DNA from: Euprymna scolopes
Taxonomy: Eukaryota; Mollusca; Cephalopoda; Sepiida; Sepiolidae
NCBI GenBank assembly: GCA_024364805.1
Contig: CM044499.1
Span: forward strand, 53,469,265-53,495,932
DNA: 26,668 nucleotides
Direction of reading: 5' to 3'
In this document: positions 1 to 10,550 of the stretch, one piece after another
Numbering within the stretch: the stretch's first letter is position 1
Layout of the letters: each line of letters starts with the position of its first letter
Position numbers and translations under genes: made by a program
Notes under the pieces: generated by a model
Seen by the model: only the letters and a program-made list of their open reading frames with translations
What the model was told of the DNA's origin: nothing
The model's database searches: none

Positions 1-1304
1 AGAGGGGAGCTTTATAAAATATATTTTAGTCATCGACATCTATATACAGATTCTAACTATGCAACACAACATGAATCAAACCACGTGTTTAAAAAAAAAA
101 CAGCAAAAGTAGAAAGTATACTTTGCAGAAAGCTATTCCTTCTGCATCCAGCTGTTATTATTTTCTCCTGTCTAAGCAATGCTTGTTACGGTCTTACAGA
201 TTAAAATTATTTTATTTCATGTTTCGGTAACTTCTCCCATGTGTTACATGAAATATTTCGAAGATTTCCTGTTGGTTATTTGCGTTGCGTTGATTTTTCT
301 ATTAGAGATTCGTTTCGTAAATCTATCGGAAGTTCTGTTCATCAGTCTGTCTCGGTATGGACTGAAATAGATTTTTGTCATTTTGTTAGGATTAATTACT
401 GAAATATCCCCTCCAGCATTACGCGTGTAAATTGAATGGGCGTATCCCTAAAAGTTCTTATTGAAAGGATCCAATTGTTATCGACTCGTTCTGGGACGAT
501 CGCTCAAACTGTTTTGTAACAAATACGCGCTTCTTTTAATTTGGAATTTGGTTTCTATTAATGTTTTATTGTATTGCTTTTATTATCTGTGCTTTGATAT
601 GAAGTCGTTATTTCTTTTCATTTCTATTTATTCGACTATTTCTCTATTTTTTGCGAATATAAAATGATTTTGACAAAGTGCGTGTTTAATTTCAGCAAAA
701 TAATGAAGATCCAATGCCTACAGATATGCAGTATAAAAGATAATTCCCCGCAGAGATAGTTTCATTCATTTATTTTTTTTCATTTCCTTCTATGCTGGCA
801 ACATGATATTCTGCCTTGGACCAAGAAAGAAAAGAAAAAAAGCTGGCGGGCTGTAAACCACGAATTAAAGCTGAATCTCTTGTAGCAATACATTTCCAAC
901 AGATTCATGGGGATGGAACTTTGGTGCAATGAATACCAATTACTTTTTCCCCTTTCAAAATTGTGACTACGAAATTGAGTCATTATATTCCTTTCCTGTT
1001 ACAGTTTAGAAAAATAATATGAACCTTTATGTCAAATGGTAACTTTCTCCAAATTCTTTTCATTTGAATAATCTTTGATATAACAAATGACATATTTGGC
1101 GTTAATTTCAATTAACCACGACCTAATATAATAATAGATTTGTTCTCAAAAATAAAGTGTAACATTTTCAAGTAGAGTGTTTCTAATGATAAAATAAACC
1201 TTCAATGATGAACATGCTATTTTCGGTTGTTTTATGTTGCACTGATTAAACTTGTGCACAATACCCCCAACACTTGTGTCCATATCCTAAAGTAATCGGC
1301 AGAT
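1..1304. other. AT-rich DNA without recognisable genes
   Basis: Both strands were read and no domain, RNA gene or repeat unit was recognised. Short open frames at 179-370 and 461-667 are hydrophobic, of low complexity, and show no family motif. An acceptor-like stretch (pyrimidine-rich, then CAG) ends near 199, but no plausible exon follows it. The last bases may belong to the 5' part of the mariner relic that becomes readable from about 1305. Confidence 0.5.
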
Positions 1305-2045
1305 CTATTCACAAGTATTCGGACAGTACTAAGCTGGCTTCAGAAATTACGTAGTTAAAATGAAAGCTTGGAAAGTGAAGTACGTAGATGACAGCCGTGT
1401 AGTCCTGACAACGAACAATTGTAAGCACTTGTTGAGCTAAATCCACGTCAAATTGTCCCATAAATATATTCGCTCTTTGCTGTGAGCATTGCTGCAATTT
1501 TACAATGGTTATAATACATTCGAAATGGCGAAATATTTTAAATGGTATCTTTATGAGCTTAATAAGTTGCAAAAGATTGGATGGTTTCAATTGTGTTAGA
1601 TGTTATGTCTATATTAAACATTGACTGCGTTATTGACAAAATAGGCATTGTTAAAAGGACGGATTATTTAGGACTACCGTAAACAGTTAAGACAATAACG
1701 CTTCACAAAGCCAAGATTTCCTCCGCTAAAAATACATGCTTGGTGTCTACATTAGGTATAATGAAATACAGATTTTGAAAAACGTCCGAGAATAGCTACT
1801 GTGACTTACTTCAGCCAACCGGCTGAGATGCAAATTCGTTTTCAAAAATAGGACGCATGCACAATTAAATTGTAGTGATATAATTCTGATCAATGAAAAT
1901 GCACAGTCGCATGTTCCAAGATTGATTTGCAGAAGCTCACAAATTTGGAATACGAGATCGTAAAAATCTTGCATATTGGCCAGATCTTTCGGCTATTGAC
2001 TACTATTTTTCAATGAATCAAACACTAAATCGAGTACACTCCAGA
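1305..2045 (+). pseudogene. Decayed mariner-type transposase (mariner relic 1)
   Basis: This is a DNA-transposon transposase that would once have cut and pasted its own element. Pieces of nearly the whole mariner protein appear in order, in different frames. The helix-turn-helix region near 1335-1450 reads WLQKLRS, then NESLESE, then DNEQL and ALVELNPRQ. A piece near 1629-1680 falls where mariner has its first catalytic motif. KPRFPPLK lies near 1709, then VSTLGIMKYRF near 1745. ENAQSHV near 1890 stands for the DNARPH motif, so the second catalytic Asp is Glu here. LQKLTNLEYE and WPDLSAIDYYF (about 1925-2009) match the DD34D C-terminal motif and keep the third Asp. Many stops and several frameshifts make it a dead, old copy. 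No terminal inverted repeats were found by eye, and open frames on the opposite strand here are shadows. The superfamily is well supported; the subfamily is not assigned. Confidence 0.78.
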
Positions 2046-2196
2046 GTACAGTCACCATCGCCTTACAATCAACGCTTACCTTGTTAACTTGGAGTATAGG
2101 AAATTCCCATAAGCACAAAAAAATCACAGAAAAAATACCCTAGGGGTAAGGATACTTAGTAAACATTGGATAAAATGAAGGTTCAAATTATTATTA

Positions 2197-2269
2197 CGAA
2201 CTTGCCAGGATTCGAACCTGGAATCTTCTGATCCGTAGTCAGACGCGTTATCCATTGCGCCACAAGTCC
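2197..2269 (-). tRNA. tRNA-Arg-ACG: tRNA-Arg (anticodon ACG)
   Basis: This 73-base gene folds as a canonical tRNA. The acceptor arm pairs GGACTTG with CAAGTTC (six Watson-Crick pairs and one G-U), with a G discriminator. The A box is TGGCGCAATGG, the anticodon loop is CTACGGA and the B box is GGTTCGAATCC. The anticodon is ACG, so A34 would be read as inosine and decode CGU/CGC/CGA arginine codons. The internal body is nearly identical to vertebrate tRNA-Arg(ACG), which shows conservation. A run of four T on the coding strand (2171-2175 region) lies about 20 bases past the 3' end and can serve as Pol III terminator. Intact pairing argues for a working gene rather than a SINE head. Protein frames across it are artefacts. 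Confidence 0.95.
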
Positions 2270-2930
2270 TATCCGTATGCCGAAAGATACTACCGCGACT
2301 GTGTATAGAAAGTGCTAAATTCCGTTGAGTTTGGGTAGGTAACTTTTCGGCAATGCACGAAATGGCCCCAGAACCCTTATTTCTGGCTTTTTGTGTGATT
2401 CGGCGCTGTTCGTTACGAACCATATATACATAAGGACAACATAGGGACTCCCATCTTTCAGGGAAAAAGAGAATTTTTCAAGTCGGCGCATCCGTTCGAA
2501 AATTGTATTGGTATATATACACACATACGTAAATAAATAAACATAAACATAAATAGAATGCTATTAATAGATTATACGTATAGATAAGGGTTATTAAATA
2601 CCATTAAAATATACAATCTGCTGTTACGAGTTAAAATCTTGGTAGGTTTGTTCTGCTCACTTACATAATTATTATGTATATGTAATATATAATTTCATGC
2701 ATGTTCACAATCTATATGTACAACAGAAACAGCTGTTTAATAATTATACACAATGAATTTTGATTCACTGCGCAAATCTTTAAAAGCAAACGAGTAACTT
2801 TAATTAATGTCGTAAGAATCAGAACGGTTTTCTATTTAGTTTTCTTGTGTGAATACTTTCTAGAAAAACATAGATAACCTACGGACCACGCGAAGGTCAG
2901 CAAAGTTCTTATTAAATGTATCTCTCTAGA
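2270..2930. other. tRNA 5' flank and AT-rich spacer
   Basis: The first 230 bases upstream of the tRNA (2270-2500) are clearly richer in G+C than their surroundings and contain no repeat or coding motif I recognise. They may hold upstream Pol III promoter context or an old repeat. From 2520 to 2930 the DNA is AT-rich with ATA-type low complexity and nothing identifiable. Confidence 0.4.
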
Positions 2931-3000
2931 ATAAAATGGATTCGGACATAAAACACCCAGGTGATCAAACCGTGTCGCTAACCACTTAGCGATCGACTAG
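2930..3000 (-). mobile_element. Possible tRNA-derived SINE head
   Basis: Read on the minus strand, 2975-2992 forms a D-arm-like hairpin (CGCT stem, AAGTGGTT loop, AGCG stem) that matches a Pol III A box. About 35 bases further on, a B-box-like TGTCCGAATCC lies at 2938-2949. Spacing and order match the promoter of a tRNA-derived SINE. The anticodon arm does not pair properly, so this is not a working tRNA. No body or tail could be delimited. A chance match to the two boxes is possible. Confidence 0.4.
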
Positions 3001-4221
3001 CATTTGACTAGTAGGACATAGTAAGCAGTCGAGAACTATTAAACAAAAAAAATAAAACATGCAATTTATGAAAACGCACGGAATAACATTCTATACTGAT
3101 TGGTATAATTTTAACAGACGGAAACTGTTTATAAGTATTTTATATCAATATTGTATTTGGATTATTTTTTTTTTATCGACCCACAAAAAATAACGAGATA
3201 GCTTTACATCGTTAAATTTAGGTGATTACGTGCGATTAAACAAGGAGTTTGCATGAAGGTGTTTATCATTAGTGCTAGTAGAACTCACTTTTCAGATTTA
3301 TTACTTTCCAAATTAATGAAATCACGTCGAACACTTTTATCATAATGTTTTCTCTTTTACGGCATATAGGATAATATTTAACGAAAACAAATTCTGAAAT
3401 AAACATGTTTCCCTGACTGTCCCCACGTTAAAATTAAATGGATTGATTAATAAGGTAATTCTACACCATTTGCTATAAATTATTCGGTATGTAAATTTTT
3501 ATTTTACAGATTCTCAAATGTAAAGTCTTGAAAACTTTTACCAAGCAGACGGACACAGTGAATTTGAGGTTTAAGTAAATTCCAGAAAATCCTATCTAAA
3601 TTCAGTTTTACATGAACTTACAAGTCATAACGTATACTCGTATGATTGTTGGTTAATCGGTCGGAAAGACTCGGTCCAATCATATTAAAACTCAATAAAC
3701 GTTACTTGATGTCTCCTCACTATGATAAGACCATGGTAAAGTAAAACTTCACTGATCTTTCGAAAATTGTTGCTTCTCAACATACATCTCAATGTAGTGT
3801 CCATGAAAAATACATTCTGATTACTCTCTGTAATTATCTATACTAGCGTTATTTTAAGTAATGAAATAAAAACAATCTTCGCTTCAAATAAACGTAATTT
3901 ATGTAAAGGTGTTGGTGAAAATGGAAAATCCGGTTAAAATGCATATAGATTAAATATTAACCATAATAACAAATTAAATAAAAACTATGGCTACTATTTT
4001 ATAATACAACGCCGTTTAAAGACAACTATTTTTAAATAAAAATTACTAAAAGATAGAGGATAAATTTAGTAGGAAAAATAGACACGAATTGGAATATGTA
4101 GGTAAAAATGTAGTTATAATTATAGATAAGTTGTGGAAAAAAGTGTTAGTGGTTTTAGGAGCTGTGCTTTACTTATTTGACATATTCCTGATTTCAAATA
4201 CTGTTTTACATGTACTAATGA

Positions 4222-4224
<3 letters not shown>
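3001..4224. other. AT-rich DNA, nothing recognised
   Basis: No ORF with coding character, RNA gene or tandem unit was found. A 7-base inverted pair (ATGATTG / CAATCAT) around 3640-3682 is short enough to be chance. Confidence 0.45.

Positions 4225-4260
<36 letters not shown>
4225..4260. repeat. (TA)n microsatellite
   Basis: An unbroken TA dinucleotide run, followed by a short GT-rich tract (GTGTGTGTGCGTGTGTGT, about 4281-4299). AT and GT arrays side by side are common in mollusc genomes. No SINE head was recognised next to it. Confidence 0.95.
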
Positions 4261-4267
<7 letters not shown>

Positions 4268-4410
4268 AGCTGAACGTTTGAGTGTGTGTGCGTGTGTGTC
4301 TGGTCAGGAATAGGCTCCTATATGGTTGATTATTTTTAAAAACTGATTACATATACTGATATTAACATGTATCGAGGATAAGGAATGGGTATGTTCGATC
4401 TGGCAGAACG

Positions 4411-4770
4411 GTGGTTCATAAAGATTGTGGGGTAGGCGTTTGCGCCTGGCCCCCAAAGTATGGAAACAAAAAATGAACAAAAAATGTTTCTACAATGGTT
4501 TTTGGTATAGATGTACATAAGAATACTTTGATAAGTATGTTTCAATTTTAATAGGAAGTTCATGATAAAATTGTGGGGTAGCGTTCGCGCCTATTACTCC
4601 ATAGAAATAGGCACAAACTGTAACAAAAACTTCATATCTATTTGTGTAAGTGTACTTTGATAATTAATTTTCAGTTTGAAGAAATATGGTATAATAAAAT
4701 GATGGGGTGTTCGTTCGCGCCTGACCTCCATAGAATGGAAATATGTCACAAAGCTTAACAAGGTTTTATA
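4411..4770. repeat. Three diverged tandem copies of a 130-146 base unit
   Basis: The shared core TGGGGT(A/G)..CGTT(C/T)GCGCCT, followed by CC(A/C)(A/T)A(G/A)..ATGG, occurs at about 4427, 4573 and 4702. Each core is preceded by a GTTCATAAA/ATGATAAAA-like lead and followed by an A-rich stretch, an AACAAAAA(A/C)TT-like block, and ACTTTGATAA.TATTTTCAA-like sequence. The spacings are about 146 and 130 bases, and the third copy is incomplete. Divergence between copies is substantial, so the array is old. No coding potential or known family was recognised. Confidence 0.75.
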
Positions 4771-5740
4771 AAAGGGTTAAGGATCCACAATAACACCTTT
4801 ACTTTAATCTTAATTCACATTAGCTTTTATCTATTTTTTTGAGTTGAATCATATTGTGTCGAATAAATTCACCTCATAGATTCACGTTCTTATTAAAGTG
4901 AAAGCCATAAAAATGTCGGAATTTTAGAAAATTCTCGACTCAAATTTATCATAACTGTTTTTTTCCTTCTCTACTTGCACGTGGCACGGTTTCGAACATA
5001 GAAAAATAATAAACAATAAGAACGTTACTTGTTATCGTGTCAAAAGAAGACAAAATCCTGCTCACGTGATTACGTGTCTTTTTAAAAACATTTACATAAC
5101 CTTTTTATTTTTATTTATACATCTGTTTAAGCTTTTTGTCAGTGTACTAGAAGGAATTCAGTTGATTACAACCCTTTCTGTGTGTTCTTTACATTACAAT
5201 AGTACACCGCTGAATCCGACAGCGCAATACTACACCGTTCAATACTGTAAAACTGAAACGAAGCTGTTCTGCTTGAAAAAGGTGCCATTTTCTTCTTATT
5301 CATTTTTATATTGATTCTTTGCTTTAAAAAACAAAAGTAATTACGTGTTTACTTTTTTAATATCCCATTTTGTTGTATCAGATTATTTTACTAAAGTAAG
5401 TAAAGCTTCATTATTTTCTAAACTGTTTTTGTTTCTTAGTTTTTCGATATTTCGTCCATATCATGTAGTAAGAGTGTTTAGCAGAAAAGCCAACAAACGA
5501 CTACCTGAAAAAATAAATATACAAGAAATAAATGTTACCATAGTCAATAAAAGTTCAGTTCATGTTTTTTTTAAATAGTTTTTAATGCTCTTTACTTGGA
5601 ATAATTTCAGCGAACCGAAATTAAAACGAAATTGGAGGCGATAACTACTTAAATGAATTTTTATATAAACTGCACATGCCATAATCGAATATTCCTCAAG
5701 CACAACATAACGGAAAACATTAAAATATGTTTATAAATAT
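4771..5740. other. AT-rich DNA, nothing recognised
   Basis: Open stretches at 5066-5314 and 5345-5578 start at non-ATG codons, are hydrophobic and have no family motif, so they are taken as chance. A pair of near-repeats (AATAGTACACCGCTGAAT and AATACTACACCGTTCAAT) lies at about 5199-5245. Confidence 0.4.
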
Positions 5741-5747
5741 TCCTTAC

Positions 5748-5840
5748 CTTGACGGAACTATCTCACCGAATGCTCAGGTGCCCTTCCTTCAAATTGAAAA
5801 CGGGGTTCTCCATTTAAAAGTCGCTGCCATTTTGGTTTTT
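5748..5840 (-). other. Candidate noncoding first exon with strong splice donor
   Basis: On the minus strand a GC-richer block of about 90 bases begins around an AAAATGGCAGC motif, which resembles the YY1-type start-site element of animal promoters. It ends in CAAG|GTAAGG, a near-perfect 5' splice site with exon end at 5748. The ATG at 5830 opens only 13 codons before a stop, so it would be a leader exon rather than coding. No partner exon was identified at lower coordinates. The contrast with flanking AT-rich DNA and the donor together make it worth recording, but chance remains possible. Confidence 0.3.
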
Positions 5841-5849
5841 TAAAACTGG

Positions 5850-6237
5850 TTCGTGAATTTAAAAAATAGTTTTTAAAAAACTACTTAAAAATACAAACCA
5901 ATAAACTTTTCTACCATAAAAGTAACATTTATCGACAATCGTATCATTTATTTCTTGTGCATTTGTATTATTATATTTTCTCTTTGTAAGGAAACACTAT
6001 TTTGTTGGTCACCCTTCGCTACGAATGGAAACAAAGTTGATATAAAAAATATATATATTTTCGCAAAAATTATCTTTACTTTCATCATATTTTGCTTACG
6101 GTAAAGTTTTGGAGTATCAAAACGTATCTCTTTACACTACCCTCCTTTTCATAACCTAACATACTTATATCAATCACAGTCCATTCTCTGTAGGCTGTTT
6201 TTTAACCCAGTCAAGGACGGGTACTGCCGCTAATGTA

Positions 6238-6242
<5 letters not shown>
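5850..6242. other. AT-rich DNA flanking a microsatellite
   Basis: Nothing coding is visible. A GC-richer block just before the AT array (about 6196-6232, TTAACCCAGTCAAGGACGGG and following bases) has the look of a dispersed repeat end, but no family could be named. Confidence 0.4.

Positions 6243-6302
<60 letters not shown>
6243..6302. repeat. (AT)n microsatellite, about 60 bases
   Basis: A pure AT dinucleotide run with no interruption. Confidence 0.97.
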
Positions 6303-6304
<2 letters not shown>

Positions 6305-6969
6305 CTGTAGAAATATATTTTCTTATCATATATCAATCCTTATATAGGAAGGTCAATGTGTCAATGTGATTACAGAGCAATATATACAATAAATGACAAG
6401 AAAGTTATATTAAAAAATTCATGATGTTGAGCATCTTATAATTTATTCTTTAAATTCAATTGACTTATACAATTCTTGACAGTATCTGTTCTGTAGCGCA
6501 AAATCAATCACGTAATTATTATATCAATCAGTGAATCTATTATGCCCTTAACTCATCAGAAGAAATAGCAACAATCAATCCATCAAAAGGAAGTGAAATG
6601 TAATTTGACGTCTCCGATTCATTAGTATGGCTGAATGTGTGTGTGTATCATCCGCATACAGTATTTTTTCGTTGGATCAAAACTCATCAGTGCGGCTAAA
6701 CATACACCTTTCCCCAGCCGTGGATCTAACGTACAACTTGACAGACAGCTGTTCTAACTATCAGGCCACAAATATTTCTCCTCGAGTGTGTATTAAATTC
6801 ACACCCGCCCGTCGCTTACAGTGTCCAAACTATAAGTGTGTTTACAAATTAAAAGTGGGCTTTGATTGCTTATATACGCGTCAGGTGAAAATATATTTAC
6901 AATGTCTCAACCCAAAGAGGAGGGCTTTTTGTTTGTCATGCACATACGATACTATTTCGTTGTATCACA

Positions 6970-6970
<1 letters not shown>
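6303..6970. other. Spacer between two AT arrays
   Basis: An open frame from 6627 on the + strand reads about 110 codons before running into the downstream AT array as alternating Tyr-Ile. It contains several Cys but no signal peptide and no spacing typical of a secreted cysteine-rich peptide, and its end is created by the microsatellite. It is treated as chance. Otherwise nothing was recognised. Confidence 0.4.

Positions 6971-7046
<76 letters not shown>
6971..7046. repeat. (TA)n microsatellite, about 76 bases
   Basis: The longest pure TA run in the window. It creates artefactual Tyr-Ile reading frames on both strands. Confidence 0.97.
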
Positions 7047-7047
<1 letters not shown>

Positions 7048-8207
7048 TTAAACAAACTTGCTTTGGAATGCGATAAACCCTTATAATTGTGTTGAAGACG
7101 GTAGTTAGCATTTCTTTCCTTTCTATTTCGCATATGGTAAACAGAGTCCCACATACATGCAAACAGACGAACACAAAACTGGTAACATTAAGATAACCTT
7201 AAGTATCGCATTTTCATTCGGCAATGCCATTTTTTGCCTCAGGAGGCGGAGGCGAATCATTTCTCTTCCGTATCCGTTTTGTATTCCACTTCCTTTTTTC
7301 TTCCCTTGACCTTGGATTACAAGATTCTGTGACAACGATGCAATCATATTTTCTTAGACCTTTGCGGCAATGAACTGTTTAACATCACGTGTATCCATTG
7401 TGTAAATAAATGTGCAATGGCTGTAAATAAAATTTCGGCGAATTTCGTGTTCTCGTTTTTATGGCTAAAAGAACCATGCAAGTCATCTACAAAATTTCTC
7501 AAATTCACCTCCTTAACAATAGTGGGTGATTTCGTCTGCTACACGCGTGTTTCATTTTTCGACTTCCGGTAATTCGGTCTTGATTTGTAGATTTTGCGGC
7601 AAGCGTTCTAATAATGCAATTTATTATTTTATATTGATTTATTTTTACTATTTTTATTTAATCAATTATTTTCAATATTTTTATTATTTTCAGATTTTAA
7701 TGCAATATACAATCTAAATTCAGCTAATGTTTAAAGTTTGTCTGTAAACGAGCATTCTGGTGAAACAGTACTGGAGTTATGTTTTTAGGTTCGGAGTTAT
7801 TTTTACGATTAAATTTAAAATTGCTAATATCGGTATCCATTAGTTTAATTTCAATATTATTTTAATTAAATTAACCAGTATACATGTTATGTTATTTTCA
7901 GATGTAAGTCAGTGTCACTATATGCAGGTTTCGAGTCAGGCTACTAGTTTTGTTTACATTTTTATGATAACGTTTACTTCACTTAATGCAAAGACTCATA
8001 TGAGTTTATATATTTTTGAACTACACTTTTCCTAATACACGAATTCTATTTAAATTTGATTAGATATGTTTAGTACTTTTACAACTTTTACAAATTCATA
8101 GTAAAATTATATGCATATGATAACAGTTTGGTATTATTGGCAGTATTTAAAATTCCATACTTCTCATGACAATTAGAACCTTTATTCACAATGTTTTATT
8201 TCTGATT
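7047..8207. other. Unannotated DNA, AT-rich
   Basis: The stretch 7200-7350 is GC-richer and open on the minus strand for about 74 codons, but it has weak splice sites and no motif. From 7620 to 7710 the DNA is TTTTAT-type low complexity. Nothing else was recognised. Confidence 0.4.
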
Positions 8208-8230
8208 TTTTATTTATTTATTTATTTATT
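8208..8230. repeat. (TATT)n short tandem repeat
   Basis: About five TATT units inside T-rich DNA. Confidence 0.85.
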
Positions 8231-8459
8231 AACATCTATTTACACCTTTTTTATCAAAGATAAATATTTATTATTAATTGCTTGAATTGTAATCCGTAAT
8301 CTATGATACACGTTAAGCTTACAATAAGTTCACCTCAGTTAGGGATTTTATCCTCGGCCCCAAAATCTAAAGACATTAAACTGTTACTTTAATGACACGG
8401 TCTCTATTGATTTTGCGGTGGGAATTTAGTTTCTTGCAGTTATATGAGATCCATCTTAC

Positions 8460-8640
8460 CAAACCTTGCGTCTCTTTTTGAGAAGAGGTTAGTTTATCGC
8501 TAATCGATTAAGATGCCGTTACCGGGGAATGACGACCGGTCTGTCGAAACATTTTGTGCACGTAGGAGTTCCCTTACTCTAGGTCGCTGACTTCTCAATC
8601 CCACGTTTCGACCCTTAGATCGAAAGTCTTGCATTGGACA
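8460..8640. other. GC-richer island, unidentified
   Basis: This block stands out from its flanks by base composition. It contains GACCGGTC (8534-8541) and two 7-base inverted arms, TCGAAAC at 8544-8550 and GTTTCGA at 8605-8611, with a further TCGAAAG nearby. It could be a structured RNA, a SINE body or an old repeat. No A/B box pair, tRNA fold or coding frame was convincing. Confidence 0.35.
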
Positions 8641-9777
8641 AACTAAATTCTTATCATTTTTATCATATGTAATTTTCATATGATTCAGATTAGTTCAGGT
8701 ACAGCTAATATCCATTTTAGGCAATTTTACGTTTATAACTCCTATTGTATAGCCTCATAAGCGCAATCAATACACACCGAAAAACATATTCAGAATGTAA
8801 ACATTGTAAATCATAGCTCTAATTAACTAAAAGGAAAAAGATTGTAAAAGGAAAAAAATTGTGCATTACCTGCAACTATAATACAACAAAGAAATAAAAA
8901 AAAATATAGGCGTAGAAATATTAAAGTCAATGGCCAAAAACATTGGTTCCGGTGCTGAGGGAAAAAGATATGGAAACTGGAGTAATATTTCCGGTCGCTT
9001 TCAGGAGAGGGAAAGTAGTAGCTAATGAGAGAGTAAGTAACGTACTACTCTCTGTGAAGATAACATGGAATGAGTTACTATACTAGGAAATAATATAATA
9101 ATGTGTAAGAACAAATGAATTCGACATTTATAATAATCGCGAAACCAACATCAGTTAATGGCTAGTAGTGAAGTCATATAATTTTTTTATGTGACGCCTG
9201 CGTTTAATAGCTCTATTGTCCATTGTGAGGAGAAAACACGTATTATCATTTTATTAATATAGAAGTGAGAAAGGTATATAGATTTGCATTAATCATTTTC
9301 TGTAGTGGAAGCTTTTCTATCTATCCAGCAGAAAGAGGGTTTAGAAAAAAAAAACAATGCCAAATCAGACGAAGATACTTTATAAGTCGAAGCTCGTTCT
9401 TATTTTCCAGATAAGTAATTGATTTTAGAGAGAAAAAACGCTAACACGCATCATTGTTTGGCTTTCTAAATTTTAAAATAAAATTCATATTTTTATATAT
9501 TTTTTAAAACTATCAAAACACGATCGAAAGACAAACGTATATCATGAAAACGAAGTGCATTTTCTTAAAATAATATATACAAACGTGCATTTTTTTCGTT
9601 TTTACAATGCTTCCCCGGACATATGCATCATATTAGAGGGTGGAACGATACAATTGTCGCACTAGAAAAATACATACTTCCATTTGCGTTCGATGAAATC
9701 CGTATATATACGTCGCAGATTATCTACTATTTCGCCTGTTTTGTACATAAACTCAAGATTGATAGTAGCCTTCTATC
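8641..9777. other. AT-rich DNA with one strong hairpin
   Basis: No coding signal was seen. A hairpin lies at 9028-9053, with AGAGAGTA pairing to TACTCTCT and a further three pairs after one bulged A. A segment at 9271-9306 closely resembles the region upstream of the 82-residue ORF at 11650. The 5' end of mariner relic 2 must lie near the right edge, but it could not be fixed. Confidence 0.45.
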
Positions 9778-10372
9778 ATGTTTGAAACGACACACTGTTT
9801 AATGAGTGAGATAGGAGATGCGCCACAGTACAACTCATGCTCTCCACCGATCCAAGTCATGAAAACAAGTCCATTGCCAGTAACTAAAAATGCATCACTG
9901 GATTGTCACGAACAACAGGGACGTGCCCAGGGCAATGAAAAGTTTTCGACCACGTTTATGCTCTTTGGCGTCGTTTCAAGTGAGAGCATCATCATGCAAC
10001 CTAACATCTTAAAAATCGAATTCAAAGTCAACAACAAAGCGTACCTAATTGTGATGAAGAGTGTGCTAATCCATTGGTGCAATCAGGTGGCCGTTGGCAG
10101 GCCCTTGGTGTGACAGTAGGACTCGGCGGCTATCAACACGTCCAAAAAGACGCAGTCTTGGCTTCAGAAGGAGCGCTTCGAATTTGTACCTTTATCTCAT
10201 TGGTCTCAGCCGACTTGAAGTCGTTGGACTACTTCGTTTGGTCATATGTCGAGAACACCACATTACCTGCAACAGCACAAAAGTCAACCTGATCGCCGCT
10301 TTTGGAAAAGGCACGTTCCCATTTCCGGATCCAATCGAGGCGGGGATGAGGCTGAAGGCGGCTACATTGAAT
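9778..10372 (+). pseudogene. Mariner/IS630-type transposase relic (mariner relic 2)
   Basis: These are remains of a DNA-transposon transposase, C-terminal two thirds. The first frame carries LFGVVSSESIIMQP, then KAYLIVMKSVL and WCNQVAVGRP, which match the block that follows the first catalytic motif. Just after 10107, DSAA..TSKKTQSWLQKE matches the region of the second catalytic Asp. DLKSLDYFVWSYVE (about 10212-10253) matches the SPDLNPLDYFVWSYVE motif holding the third acidic residue. The reading ends in EAEGGYIE and a stop at about 10370, the expected family C-terminus. Three frames are needed and internal stops are present, so it is inactive. The protein matches are longer and cleaner than in relic 1, which suggests a younger insertion of a different lineage. 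The N-terminal DNA-binding part is not recognisable. The following AT-rich stretch to about 10470 may be its 3' end. Confidence 0.85.
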
Positions 10373-10550
10373 AGATGCCATATCAAATACATAATTAAGT
10401 TTCCTGAATTGATTGTTTCAATAAAAGTTATAAAAAAGCCGTAGTATAGGGTGACACTTATATCGTCCCTCACTCTATTTTACAATTTGACTCCACTTTG
10501 CTTTTGTATTCTTAGAATAAAAATATTACAAGAATAACAAAAAATCATTG

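Noticed and set aside
1309-1974. Two minus-strand open frames (1309-1590 and 1747-1974)
   Set aside because: They lie antisense to the mariner relic, whose motifs read on the + strand in order. The minus peptides match nothing.
2124-2423. A 99-codon minus-strand frame containing DNASDYGSEDSRFESW
   Set aside because: This peptide is simply the tRNA-Arg(ACG) gene translated. It is a known type of false protein call.
5066-5578. Two hydrophobic + strand frames
   Set aside because: They begin at non-ATG codons, are T-rich, and show no motif or codon bias.
6799-6826. CACACCCGCCCGTCGCTTAC resembles the conserved small-subunit rRNA end (CACACCGCCCGTCGC)
   Set aside because: The match needs insertions and stops at once on both sides. 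Neighbouring rRNA helices are absent.
6627-7076. A 149-codon Cys-containing frame
   Set aside because: About a quarter of it is Tyr-Ile from the TA microsatellite. It has no signal peptide and no recognised cysteine spacing.
7123-7347. GC-richer minus-strand frame as a possible exon
   Set aside because: The acceptor lacks a pyrimidine tract, the donor is weak and no family motif is seen.
10192-10473. Minus-strand frame of 93 codons
   Set aside because: It is antisense to mariner relic 2.
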